A DNA stretch of 64,000 bases from Odontocerum albicorne (taxonomy: Eukaryota; Arthropoda; Insecta; Trichoptera; Odontoceridae): contig OX463842.1 of NCBI GenBank assembly GCA_949825065.1, positions 37,133,323-37,197,322 on the forward strand, read 5' to 3'. Of this stretch, positions 43,068-53,449 are shown piece by piece. The notes beneath the pieces were generated by a model. The model had not been told where the DNA came from, did not search any database, and saw only the letters and a program-made list of their open reading frames with translations. The first letter of the stretch is position 1. Each line of letters begins with the position of its first letter. A program made the translations under genes and the position numbers.

Positions 43068-43640
43068 ACATACGTTCATATCATCAAGCCGTCTTTCTGT
43101 CGGGGTAGACAGCAAAGAAAGCGCGCCAGACTTTCCTGTCGCAACACACGTTTTGTCTCTTCTACATCCATACACCTTCTGATACAGTTTGTACAATTCC
43201 TCTAACGTTTTACATTTCCTTCTTTCAAAATACCAAACACTTTTTCCAACCATATGTTATCTTTCTAGGTCTTCATCTACCTCGCTTTCCACTCACTTTT
43301 GAACTGTAAATTTATTTAGTTAATATTTCTTCATTCATTCGTTCCACGTGAGGAACGAATGAATGAAGCATCCCTTCTCATAGTGCTCTTCTTCATCTTG
43401 CTCAAGACACCAGTCTTTAGTTCACATTCATCCCTAATAACTTTATTTCGGTTTCTGTCATACATTGTCACCCTATGTATTATTCTAATTGCACGCATTT
43501 CTACACCATCAATTCGAATCTTTTCATTCGTGTTCCACGTCTACGATTCACTCCCATACATCAAAGTGGTACTAAAATACTGGTATGAAATATAATCTTG
43601 GCAGATTTTGATACTATTCCGATACTTGATCAGAGTATAT
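43068..43640 (-). pseudogene. LINE-F RT C-terminal remnant
   Basis: Minus strand: SAYP-type terminus (TCTGTCGGGGTAGACAGCAAAG), the CATCCATACACCTTCTGATAC region, CTTTCTAGGTCTTCATCTACC (RGRPRK complement), a rearranged TCATTCGTTCCACGTG region with a 17-bp inverted repeat, CATTGTCACCCTATGTATTATTC, and TACGATTCACTCCCATACATC (YGSEsw side). The frame is broken. Confidence 0.75.
43329..43368. repeat. Perfect 17-bp inverted repeat, 6-base loop
   Basis: CTTCATTCATTCGTTCC (43329-43345) faces its exact complement at 43352-43368. The left arm is ordinary LINE-F sequence and the right arm replaces the expected LINE-F sequence, so it arose by local inverted copying. Confidence 0.9.
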
Positions 43641-43644
43641 ATAA

Positions 43645-44515
43645 ATAAAAAATAATACTCATCAAAAATATATATATGAGTTGAGGATTAAGTGGGAAAG
43701 ACGAAGGGGCTAATATCAAAACGACTTGAAATATATTCAATGAGCTAGCTATAGACACAAACGGAAAAACTGAGATACACACACAACCAGGAAGTTGGGA
43801 AAAAATCAATTATGATTATTTCAGATGAAAAACATCCCAAAGTAAAGAAATAGTTTGCGTTGATTTGATCTTCAACTCTTTCAGTGGATTATTGAAGAGG
43901 TCGGGTGTATTTCTCTTAATATTAAAACCTATTGAAATTGTAACAATTTACCGTGAATTTCGCTTTTTTATTCACGAGTGCATAACTTGAAATAGATCAG
44001 CTGAATACGAGTGTCTGAAAAGGGTAAGAACAAATATGGGGTGTACACCAATTTGCTGAAAAGTTTTAAATGAAAAATGATACTTGTATCTGAGATCTCA
44101 GATGCGGTTCCTCAAATTTCCGCTTTAAATCAATCGTGGTATTGAAATCCATAACGATATCGCGTTCGGAAGCTCAAGTGCTTCTTGAATATTGTTTTCA
44201 TTAAAAATAATGTGGACTTTAAACATTTATTAATCTCAGTAAAATCCGAAAGTACATTAGAGGAGAAAATTTTAGTGTTTTGGAAATTTTTTCACATGTA
44301 TTTTGTGGGCGAAGAGTTTATGAGTCTTGACCACTCTAGTGGTTCTAGACTCATAAAGTCTTCGATGGTCACGAACCAGTGAACTATGGAGATGTTGAAG
44401 ATATGTCTTACTTACACGTTTAACCAATTTCATTAGTTGAAAATTACTCTTTTTTTTCTTTTCAATAAATATTGTTTACTTTTATTGATATTAAAGTGGG
44501 AATTGAAAATTATAT
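43645..44515. other. Unassigned stretch
   Basis: A 65-codon frame at 44185-44382 lacks motifs. No repeat was recognised. Confidence 0.3.
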
Positions 44516-44519
44516 GATA

Positions 44520-45290
44520 TATAGATGAACAATGAAATATTGAAGCAAATTGAGAAATTCTGCTATATGGATAGTGTTTTAACAGTTGCTGGAAGAGTTA
44601 CGAGAGAAATCGAACGGCGAGTTGCGATAGGGAACAACGTCAATGGGCACTAATACGTATATAATCGAACCAGATAATATCAAAATCTACTAACATGATG
44701 CCAACGGTGCCAACTTTGATGTATAGGAGGGGAATGTAGACGTGGAAAAGACTGATAGGAACCGAAGGAATGCGTGCACTGAGTAGAATACATGGAAGAA
44801 TAATGTATGATATTGTAATTTATTTTTAACAAACACTGTTTATTCCACTTTTTTGTTTATTCAAGAAAAAAGTGGAATAAACAGTGTTTGTTAAAAATAA
44901 ATTACAATGTCTTTAAACCTCCACAACGTTAATGCCTTAACTATAAACAACATAATGTATGATAGAATACGAAATGAAATGATTAGGGATGAATGAATAA
45001 TCTTAAGGCCGATGTTTTGTATAAGATGAAAAATAGCACTCTGATGTAGTATTGACATGTAGAATAAATGAATTAAGAAAGACTAACAAAAAAAATATAG
45101 TACAAATGTAAGTGGTAGGTCTGCTAGAGAAAGACCAAGGAAAGTGTGGTTGGATCAAGTTAATGATATTTTGAAAGAAGTAAACTTCAAAAAACAGAAA
45201 TAGGAGTTGTGTGAGTGTAAAAAAGGCCGAGGATGTGTGTCGAAATAGGAAAGTCTGGCGCTCATTCCACTCTGCCCACCCTATGTATGT
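44520..45290 (+). pseudogene. LINE-F RT C-terminal remnant split by a hairpin element
   Basis: Broken frames give EQIEKFCYMDSV-like, VTREIERRVAIG, a GECRRGKD (GSETW position), ARRIHGR-like IMYD, then after the 139-bp insert IMYDRIRNEMIRDE. RCRSARERPRKVWLDQVND lies at about 45118-45165, and KAEDVCRNRKVWRSFHSAHP at 45211-45280. It is the clearest linear match to the copy at 985-1495. Confidence 0.75.
44800..44964 (-). mobile_element. HP1 palindromic hairpin element, 139-bp copy with 13-bp target duplication
   Basis: ATAATGTATGATA flanks the insert on both sides (44800-44812 and 44952-44964), and removing one copy restores LINE-F continuity. The insert (44813-44951) holds arms TTGTAATTTATTTTTAACAA...GTGGAATAAAC that are fully complementary around an 11-base loop. 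The unique segment follows as the complement of GTTGTTTATAGTTAAGGCATTAAC. Orientation is opposite to the copy at 12648-12869. Confidence 0.9.
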
Positions 45291-45392
45291 TTATTCTTTA
45301 ATTGTATTATTTCTGATAACGTGTAAACACTGCGTCAATTTTCTCGAATTAATATTTTTAAAATACCAACATAAAATACTTCTTTGCTTCCA

Positions 45393-45935
45393 GTGTGATG
45401 TAATAATGATTTCAGCCAATTCGCAAGAAAAACGTAATATGTACAACAATAACTATAAATTAAAAAGTATAAAAACATTCAATAGAATTTCCAATAAATA
45501 AAGATCAACTATATAAAATATAACATTAGTTTAGGTGTGATTTAATTATGATTGCGGCAAATGATTAAATAAAATGTAATGTGACACAAATTGTATATAT
45601 TTTTTTTAAATACAAAGGAATGTACAATAAATAAAGATCCACTATATAAAACATTACGTGTGTTCTAGTGTGATGTAATTATGATTTCAGCAAATGAGTA
45701 AAGAAAATGTAATGTGACACAAATTATAAATTTAATAAAAGAACAAAAATATACAAAGGAAAGTACAATAAATAAAGAGCCATTACTTAAAATATTACGT
45801 GAGTTCTGGTGTGATGTAATTATGATTGCAGCAAATGAGTAAAGAAAATTAAATGAGACGCAAATTATAATTTTTTTTTTAAAGTACAAAAGCATGCAAA
45901 AGAATGTGGAGTAAATAAAGATCCTAAGATATTAT
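45393..45935 (+). repeat. Tandem repeat, 4 copies, 133-142 bp period
   Basis: GTGTGATGTAATTATGATTTCAGC-type starts lie at 45393, 45535, 45668 and 45809. Each unit continues with AAATGAGTAAAGAAAATGTAATG and ends CAATAAATAAAGATCCACTAT-like. Confidence 0.85.
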
Positions 45936-46264
45936 ATAAATACATTCTTGATATCACAAATATGGATATAATAATAAAAGGGAATACAAAATACGAGTAT
46001 AATAAATACACACCAAGAATTATGGTAAATGTCGTCTGTTCCTTGTTTGATCGATCTGGGATGTCTGACCCGAAACCTCTTTACAAAATTAAAATAAATC
46101 ATTTGGAAAAAAAAATGCAAAGATTTGAAGATTCAACAAAGCAAAATAATATGTAAATTCAAATAGTAAAATAAAATGTTTGAAAATAGTTAAATAAAAG
46201 CACAAAATAAGACGAAGGTATATCATATATCCAAAAGGAAGACTCATTATACATATACTCGTAT

Positions 46265-46930
46265 GTAGGTGTATACCATCAAGCCGTTTTCTTGTTGTGG
46301 TAGGCAAAGCGGAAAGAGCACCAGAGTTTTCTATTTCGACACATATTTCGCTTATTTTACGTCCATAGTGCTAATTTTTTTTGCATATTTGTGAGGTGCG
46401 TGGTAATGCACTGGACTTCCATGCGAAAGGTCGCCGGTTCGAACCCCGCACTGTGATATTTCCTTCGAACGACACAGGTATTTTTACAACCTAGTATTCG
46501 GCGGTATAAGGATACCCATAACGTCGGTCATATCTATTATTTTAATAAAACTAAAAAAAGTAGTGTGCTCTGATCGTCTCGCTTCATGTGTGCCATCGGA
46601 TCCAGTACAGCGATGTGGCCCGTGAGTTAGCTGGTTTGCGACGACTCACTCACTTAAAGAGGAGGGAAAAAAATTGTCGAAAACTCCACGGCACAACTTC
46701 GCTTTCCAGTTAAATTGATGTTGGAATGGCGAAAGACTCCTCGACTACAAGGCCCAGTAACGACGACGACACCTCATGCAACCTCTATGATTTCTCTTCA
46801 TTCACTTGATCCAACCATACTTTCCTCTATCACTTTCATTTGCACTGTATATTTGTTTATTAGTATTTCGACATTCATTCGTTCCACGTGCCCAAACTAT
46901 AAGAATCAACATAATCAAAAAGCATGCCTT
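46265..46930 (-). pseudogene. LINE-F 3' region interrupted by a SINE-B
   Basis: The left part 46268-46365 (CATCAAGCCGTTTTCTTGTTG to TTTTACGTCCATA) continues at about 46765 (CACCTCATGCAACCTCTATGATTTCTC) through TCCAACCATACTTTCCTCTA to CATTCGTTCCACGTGCCCAAAC at 46930. The gap in the LINE-F alignment corresponds to the inserted material. Confidence 0.7.
46380..46660 (+). repeat. SINE-B copy, tRNA-derived
   Basis: GAGGTGCGTGGTAATGCACTGG and a perfect B-box GGTTCGAACCCC at about 46436-46450 give a tRNA-like head. It is followed by TTTCCTTCGAACGACACAGG, CCTAGTATTCGGCGGTATAAG, AGTGTGCTCTGATCGTCTCGC and GCCATCGGATCCAGTACAGCG. The same order, reversed, occurs at 10830-11110. About 100 further bases before LINE-F resumes are unassigned. 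Confidence 0.75.
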
Positions 46931-46934
46931 GCAT

Positions 46935-47490
46935 TGTACTGACACATTCTTCAGTAATTTTCTGCATGATCTTGGTATACTGATTTTTTTTACTTTAGAA
47001 CCTTAATAGAGCTTCCAAAGTACTAGTGTCTTCTTAGAACATGAAATCTTTGGATTCTTCCTTGAGCGAATATTTAGAAGGGGTAATGTAACATGCAATG
47101 AACGTGCCACCAACACAGGTAACCGAAACAATGTACAATTGAACCCGTAATCTTGTTTATACATTGAAGTTTAAACTAACATACACGTCGATAGATTAGC
47201 TTTAGTAAACAAGCACCGTTTAACTTGCCGCGTTATTAATATAAATCAATGAAAAGTGATGTTTGCCTAACAAGAAATATTGCTTTGATGTCGAGTACAG
47301 TCAACGTTTGATGCAGCATCTATACAGTGCCAGAGGAGACATCAAACGGGTTTAACAAGCCTTGACACAGTGGTTGAAATTGAAAATTAAACAAAATTTA
47401 ATTTGCTTTACTGTTGCGTAAATACATTTTCTTATTTAATACTCGTACGAACTCAAATCTATTTTTAATAAAATAAATAAAACATTTATT
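46935..47490. other. Unassigned stretch
   Basis: No gene or repeat was recognised. Confidence 0.3.
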
Positions 47491-47494
47491 TTTT

Positions 47495-47602
47495 ATTCAC
47501 CACTATTTTCTTTATTCACTACCGTTTTCATCTTCACTTAACGAGGAAGATGGCAACCGGTAGTGAATTCAAATAAAACAGTGGTGAATATAAAATAAAA
47601 AG
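47495..47602. repeat. HP2 palindromic hairpin element
   Basis: Arms TTTATTCACCACTATTTTCTTTATTCACTACCG...TTTTCATCTTC and the near-complement GAAGATGGCAACCGGTAGTGAAT...ACAGTGGTGAATA surround a short loop. A single further arm (TTTGTGTTCACCACAAGGG) lies at about 47705-47730. It is related to the arm at 63805-63880. Confidence 0.7.
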
Positions 47603-47924
47603 TAATTGTTTTTTTCTTGAATCTTCGAAAAGACTATAGTTTCACTTAGTGGTGCCATTTTTTACATAAAAGGAAAAAAAATAAGTAAAATAAAAAATTA
47701 TTTTATATTTTGTGTTCACCACAAGGGTGAGGTAATCACTTCTAAGAATCTGCAATTTAAAGTTTATAAATCGTAAAAACTCCTGTTGTATGCGATTTTT
47801 TTTTCAACATAGAGATTCAATCATAGTGGAGTGACCATATTACCGAAAATTCATAATTGTTGTCACCAGAGAAGTATACAAGTTTTTGAATGATTCTTGC
47901 GTTGAAAAGTCATTACCAAATATA

Positions 47925-49625
47925 AATAAATAATAAATACAGGTTTATTGATAGCAACATAGTATGTACATAATACATTTAGACACATTTCAAGAACACA
48001 TTAAAAAGAGTATACATTAAAAAACAGAAGCTATCAAAAGGTCTGGGCTCATCTAATAACATCCCCCCGGCCAAGATACACCCCACCAATATAGGGAGAG
48101 CCCAGCCACGGGGACACCAGATGTTTTTCAGCCCACACCCTTGAACATGTAGAATAAGAAGAGAAAAAAAACACAGAAAATAAATAGATGACAAAAAAAA
48201 ATACATTCAAGAGAGAAGACATTAAAAGGTCCGGGCTCATCCCACAAACATTCTCCCGGCCGAGATACACCCCACCAATGTAGGGCGAGCCCGACCGCAA
48301 AGGCATCGGGGGGCTTCCAGCCCACACCCCCGCATATCTAGATTAAAAAATAAATAAAAAACAAAAACGTATAGCAGAAAACAAAATAAAAAGTGAACCC
48401 ACATATACCACCTCAGGTTAACTGTTAGCAAGAACGAAAAAAAGAAAAGCCTCAAAGGAGTCCAAATTTTATAGAAGTAAAATGACAAATGAGAAATGAA
48501 ATAGTTGAAACAACATTGAATTAGTTAGGCAGTAATACATTGAAATAGTTAATCAGTTTTATAAGAATGAATGAGAAGATAACGCACAAACACGCACGCA
48601 CAATCCCCGATTCACCACCAGCGAAAAGAAAGAAAAAGCAAATAAGAGGCCTATTAATCACTGAGAAACCCATTAACCACCCAGAAGATAACACTTTAGA
48701 GCATCTCAATCATAGGTACAACTATTCACCCGCTCCTTCAAGGCCTGAGACAACTCATTCCAGCACTTGCTGGCTGAGTATGAGAAGGATCCCTTGAATA
48801 GTGTTAGATTATGGTTTGGGATAAGTAAAAGAGTTTCTCTGCTTCTAGTTTCGTAGCCGTGAAAGTTTCTAGCCCAATTAAGTTTTTCGAAGAGACAAAG
48901 TGGCATTTTTGTACTGGTAATTTTATATATGAGTACGCTTAAGTGAAGAAACCGTCTTTGTTTCATGTCAATGATTTTAAAAGCTCTCAAAAAAGGGGTG
49001 ATGCGTCCTCTGGGGGGAATGTTGAAACAATACCTACAACAAGCATTTTGTAATATTTGCAACATATTTTCGGTTTTCTTTAAAAGGCACGGTCCATAGA
49101 TGCAATCACCATACTCGACTATTGGTATAATGAGCGCGTCGGTTATTCTACATCTAGCCTCAATCGACAGGTTTTGACGGATGCGATAAATATTTTTAAG
49201 CCGCGAAAAAGCCCATTGTAATTTAGTTTTAACGTGAGTCTCGAATCTTAAGTCATATTCCATATACACACCTAAATTACGCACCACGCTCTCTGTAGGC
49301 ACAGTCGCGTTACCAATCTTTATTTCCAAAGGCTCGTTCAACTTTTCGACTTGTTGTCTTGTACCCATAACAATCATAACCGATTTCGAAGGGTTCAAGA
49401 GAAGCGCATGCTTCTTAGACCATATCATCAGCCGCTCGAGATCATCATTTATGTGTTGAGTGGCAGACTGAACCTCATCACTTCCAAATGAAGTTGAGTA
49501 TCGTCCGCATGGATGTGGTAACTAGTTCTTTATCGCATCCGGAAGATCGGATGTATATAGACTAAAGAGTAGGGGACTCAGTATTGACCCTTGGGTCCGT
49601 CCTCTGTGTAAATATCCGTGTAAAA
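47925..49625 (-). mobile_element. LINE-G, 5'-truncated non-LTR retrotransposon with 3' UTR
   Basis: On the minus strand: the RT C-terminal half (49620-48706), then about 780 bases of 3' region. The 3' region has two diverged copies of a GC-rich module (48030-48125 and 48225-48330, both with CCGGCC(A/G)AGATACACCCCACC), and the end is ATCAATAAACCTGTATTTAT followed by a (TTTA)n tail. Similar 3' ends at 2763-2990 and 30205-30345 show a multi-copy family. Confidence 0.8.
48706..49600 (-). pseudogene. LINE-G reverse transcriptase, C-terminal half (jockey/CR1-group type)
   Basis: From the 5' side: QGSILSPLLFSLYTSDLPDA, then after a frame change YHIHADDTQLHLE (near 49500), the position of the YADD catalytic box with Tyr replaced by His. 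After another frame change a 240-codon open frame (48706-49428) follows. It has KKHALLLNPSKSVMIVMG, VVRNLGVYMEYDLRFETHV, KLQWAFSRLKNIYRIRQNL, IVEYGDCIYGPCLLKKTENM, LQNACCRYCFNIPPR and GSFSYSASKCWNELSQALK. This is the thumb/connection region of jockey/CR1-group elements. At least two frameshifts and missing N-terminal domains make it non-functional. Confidence 0.85.
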
Positions 49626-49627
49626 CT

Positions 49628-49740
49628 CAATCTGGACAATGTCGCAGATATTACCTTTATTTAATCTTTGTTCGGAACAAAGCTCAGCTTCTCATCAAAT
49701 ATAATTCCGAGGTTACAAACCTGCGAAACAGTTGACAGTA
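49628..49740 (-). pseudogene. Separate LINE fragment abutting LINE-G
   Basis: The minus strand encodes VCNLGIIFDEKLSFVPNKD, the NLGVxxDxxLxF motif that normally follows the YADD box. It lies upstream of LINE-G's own YADD region, so it must come from a second element. Confidence 0.5.
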
Positions 49741-49744
49741 CTAT

Positions 49745-51480
49745 TTAATTCAAAACACATTTATATGTTGATATCAATTTTGTAAAATCCCTTTTTTTGA
49801 CTAAATGGTTTTCAACCAAATTGTGAAAAAAAATCTACACGATAAACTTATTCTAAGTTTATTTAAGATATTTTGTGTAAAAATTGGTATGTTACAGTAA
49901 AAAAATTCTAGAGTACGATTTTATTTGAGCCTTGTTTTTTTAGGGCAGTGCAACCTTAAATCTCAAGACAAAGCTTAACCACTGAAAACAAATATTAAAA
50001 TTGTTTCTGTCAGAAAGTAGATTTTGTGTTTGTGTTCATTATCTCCCCCTTATTTTTTTACGTGGGGGCTGCACCCAGTGCAAATCTCCATTTATATCGA
50101 TTTTAGGCCAACTCTTTCGCCTCCACCCAGTTACGCCCCAGCCTCCTCACAAAACATCTATGCCCGCTTCTTCCAACTTCTACGGTGACCTACTAATCAC
50201 TTTCCTTTGTTTTTTCTCTTAATATTTAAAAATACGTAAATACACTTAGCCTTAAAGAATATCAAAATACTTTGAAGCTCTCTATATTTGAAGTAAATTG
50301 TGTTTATGCTATGTTCTCTAGTCTATCAATTTCGAACCGCTGTGCATGTACTGCCTGGCTGCAATACAAATTTCCATCAGTCAGTCATTCGACATATACA
50401 TACATTAAACTTGCCAGCAAATAATACCGTACACAAAGCGCCTACGATCAATATTTTGTATTGTCCATGAATATTTATTGTTGGAAGAGCATTCATGTGG
50501 ACGTATTGATGAATCGTTTGCTTATGTTTATTTTATTTTCATTCCATAAATGTTTTACTCCAAAAGTTTCTTATCGTAAAACTTTTTAAGAATCAAAAGA
50601 TGCACCAAATTTTTACGATGTTCCAAAAAAACACTGATATTAATTTTCATATACTTTTTAATAGTTTATTTATTATTTTTTCTGCTTTCGTATGCCATCC
50701 TTTAACTATTGTGGATGTGTTGTTCAACCGCTGCATTTAAATTCAGATGTATGTCGTCGATTCAGTCATAAACAATGTTATTTTATGGTTATCTTTAAGA
50801 AAACTTGTTATGTTATGGTGTTAAACACAAATGAGATGTTATAGCATATCTTAACAATTTTTTAATCGAATACTTTAAAAAGATACAAATGTACAACTAT
50901 CGATTATAAGATAAAATAAGAAATTAATTATGATCATTTAGGATTTCGAGTTATATGGTAAATACAATCAAATGAAGTGCATACTTTTTTCAAAAAGACT
51001 TTATTAATAAAATGTAGAAATGGCATCGTGAACACAAATAAACATTAATTTACGATTATTTGTTTTAATTAATAACATTTACATAGATGTCCAATCGTAT
51101 ATTTTAATTTTCAAGTTTTCCTTCCATAGCCAAAACTGGCTGAAATACGAGTATATGTATATGTGAAGACAAACTACACACCATTAAAATATTCAGACTT
51201 ATGGAGTACATATATTTAGAAAAAAACACAGGTAAAGTAACGTATTAAAGCTTATGTGGCATGGATATTTACAGAATTTAAATGAAAAGTTTAAAGATTT
51301 CGATACGTGGATCTAGTGAAGAATTCTTCATATATAAGTTGGATGGACGGAGTAAGAAATGACGAAGTGATGATTTGTACAAATATGTCTTAGATATTAA
51401 TAAAACAAAGTATGAAATCTAAAATATTTTAGACATTTTATTCGTCACCCCCAGAAAGACATTATCTTATTGTACAACTG
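49745..51480. other. Unassigned stretch
   Basis: A slightly GC-richer, pyrimidine-rich patch at 50040-50175 holds a 73-codon frame without motifs. No gene or recognised repeat. Confidence 0.3.
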
Positions 51481-51484
51481 ATTA

Positions 51485-51852
51485 TCTAAGTAGAGGAGGA
51501 CCTAGCAGACGGAAATCTTTATAGCTGAAGAATCTGAGAGAGTGGCTCGTTAAGTGAAAATCTAAGTAGGGGACCTAGTAGACGGGGATCTTTATAGCTG
51601 AAGAATCTGAAAGAGTGGCTCGTTAAGTGAACATCTAAGTAGGGGACCTAGTAGACGGGGATCTTTATAGCTGAAGAATCTGAGAGAGTGGCTCGTTAAG
51701 TGAACATCTAAGTAGGGGACCTAGCAGACGGGGATCTTTATAGCTGAAGAATCTGAGAGAGTGGCTCGTTAAGTGAACATCTAAGTAGGGGACCTAGCAG
51801 ACGGGGATCTTTATAGCTGAAGAATCTGAGAGAGTGGCTCGTTAAGTGAACA
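51485..51852 (+). repeat. 73-bp tandem repeat, 5 copies
   Basis: TCTAAGTAGGGGACCTAG begins units at 51485, 51561, 51634, 51707 and 51780 (first spacing 76, then exactly 73). Each continues CAGACGGGGATCTTTATAGC, TGAAGAATCTGAGAGAGTGG, CTCGTTAAGTGAAC. The last four units are nearly identical, indicating recent expansion. Confidence 0.95.
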
Positions 51853-52080
51853 ACGTCTTTTTTAGAGCAGATGATCGTCAACGTTCGCTCAGCTCATACG
51901 AGTATGCATCAACATGAAGAAGACTTTGTTGTACGAAATTATGAACAACCACCCGAGCATGTCATATTTCGCTCATGACTAAACATTACCTCGTATACCA
52001 TATAACTTCTACATATCTATATTCTGTAATATCGCTAGTTACAAATGCAATACAAATGTCATTACCATGTACAGAAAAAT

Positions 52081-52181
52081 AAATAGGTATATTATTTATA
52101 GTTAATGCATTAACATTCTGGAGGCTTAAAGACATTGTAATAAACAGTGTTTGATAAAACAAATTACAATAAATGGGTATA
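52081..52181 (+). mobile_element. HP1 element, collapsed 79-bp copy
   Basis: AAATAGGTATA (52081-52091) and AAATGGGTATA (52171-52181) are an 11-bp duplication with one mismatch. The insert has the unique segment (TTATAGTTAATGCATTAAC...GACATTGTAA) joined directly to the last 3' arm bases (TAAACAGTGTTTGATAAAAC). The left arm and loop are missing. Confidence 0.8.
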
Positions 52182-52212
52182 CGAGTATATGCACTATCAT
52201 ATTTATTGAGTT

Positions 52213-52435
52213 CTGACGACCTCCGTGGCCTAGTTGGTAAGACGCCTGTCTCTCAACCCAGAGGTTGCGAGTTAAATCCCGCTGGAACCCATATATATTT
52301 GTAAAAGGATTGTAGTCAGGTTTTTATTTAAGGCCTCTTTAACGTCTTTCTGGTTGGTTGGAAGCGATCGCCACATTGCTATAATCCCGCAAGGTTGTAC
52401 TGTATACAACGAATTGTAATACAATACAATATTTC
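52213..52435 (+). repeat. SINE-A, best-preserved copy
   Basis: Head GACGACCTCCGTGGCCTAGT then TGGTAAGACGCCTGTCTC (A-box side), GTTGCGAGTTAAATCCCGC (B-box with changes), ATATATTTGTAAAAGGATTG, CAGGTTTTTATTTAAGGCC, TCTTTCTGGTTGGTTGGAAG, CAAGGTTGTACTGTATACAACG and a terminal AATACAATACAATA. Length is about 215 bp. The head is tRNA-related but lacks the paired acceptor stem of a functional tRNA gene. Confidence 0.85.
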
Positions 52436-52654
52436 AAAGTTACGAAGCTAAATATTCTATTGACTATTTTTTAACAAGTCGTGGGATATGAAGTTTTGTT
52501 TTATCATGAACGATTTATGCTTTGATATTTGGATACGAATATTATATCATATTAAAATCGAAATTAATTTAGGCCAATATTCACAAAATCGATTTTTCTC
52601 CTTTTGACTTTCAAACATTCTAACTGCTCATGTAATCAATTTCTCATTCTACCT

Positions 52655-53441
52655 ACGAGGCATATCCAGAAAGTAAGTGTACTGAATTTTTGTAGGTTAC
52701 AATTTTTTTTATTTAAACAAAAAAATTACGTGGTTACCGTAGTACATATGTAAGCTATTTTTCGACATAGTCGTTATTCCTCTCAATGCAGGTGGTGAAG
52801 CGGGGTATCAACTTTTTGATGCCTTCCTCGAAGTAGTTTCCCGCCAACCCCTCCGCCCACTTCTCCACCTTCTCCTTTACCTCCTCGTCGGTTGAAAACC
52901 TTTTTCCACCCATGTGCAGCTTCAGGGAGGTAAAGAGTTAGTAATCTGAAGGTGCTAGGTCAGGGGAATGCGCGGGATGGTTCAGGACATCCTATTTAAA
53001 TGAGGTGAGCAGTTCCTTCGTGGCGTTGGCCGTGTGTGGTCTGGCATTGTCGTGCAGCAGGCAGACTCCCTTTGTCAGCATGCCTCTCCTCTTGTTCTGA
53101 ATCGCCCTCCGCAATTTTTTTAGGGTCTCACAGTATCTTGCAGAGTTGATGGTCTCCCCTTGAGGCATATATTCAATTAAAATTATGCCTTGACAGTCCC
53201 AAAACACGGATGCCATGATTTTCTTGGCTGAAATTGTGGTTTTGAACTTTTTGGTGGAGGGTGAAGAGGTGTGACGCCACTGTTGAGACCGCCTTTTGGT
53301 TTCAGGCGTGTAGTGTGCAACCCAAGTTTCATCTCCAGTAACGATGGAGCGGAGAAATTCATCTCCATAGAGTTTGCAGCGCCTCAAAAACTCTTGCCCG
53401 GCATTATTTATTTCGCACTTGGCGGGAGATCGGATTGACAT
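52655..53441 (-). mobile_element. Second mariner element, 3' half with terminal repeat
   Basis: The 3' end on the minus strand is at about 52655: ACTTTCTGGATATGCCTCGT (plus-strand complement begins ACGAGGCATATCCAGAAAGT), flanked by TA. The 5' terminal repeat and N-terminal HTH region were not found to the right, so the element is 5'-truncated or rearranged near 53445. Confidence 0.75.
52755..53441 (-). pseudogene. Mariner (DD34D) transposase, two in-frame stops, N-terminus missing
   Basis: One continuous minus-strand frame runs from about 53441 to the TAG at 52755-52757. All catalytic blocks are visible: VTGDETWVAHYTPETKRRSQ (first Asp), SVFWDCQGIILIEYMPQGET, CLLHDNARPHTA (second Asp), HPAHSPDLAPSDY (third Asp, 34 residues after the second). 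The C-terminus is KRFSTDEEVKEKVEKWAEGL. A TAG (52992-52994) interrupts the block just before DVLNHPAHS and a TAA directly follows SDY. The N-terminal DNA-binding domain is absent. The two stops look like simple point changes in an otherwise well-kept protein. Confidence 0.9.
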
Positions 53442-53449
53442 GTTTCACG

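Noticed and set aside
45393..45935. Coding function for frames in the 45.4-46.2 kb region
   Set aside because: The frames lie in or beside an AT-rich tandem repeat and have no motif.
46385..46455. tRNA gene in the SINE-B head
   Set aside because: The perfect B-box GGTTCGAACCCC is tempting, but the flanking sequence continues into a repeat shared with 10830-11110 and no acceptor stem closes.
48049..48488. Overlapping minus-strand ORFs of 65-92 codons
   Set aside because: They fall in the LINE-G 3' untranslated region after the stop of the RT frame, and repeat with its duplicated module.
51485..51852. CRISPR array
   Set aside because: Whole 73-bp units are repeated with no unique spacers.
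52218..52290. tRNA gene in the SINE-A head
   Set aside because: A and B boxes are present but the acceptor and anticodon stems do not pair, and the same head recurs in more than ten diverged copies with a common non-tRNA tail.
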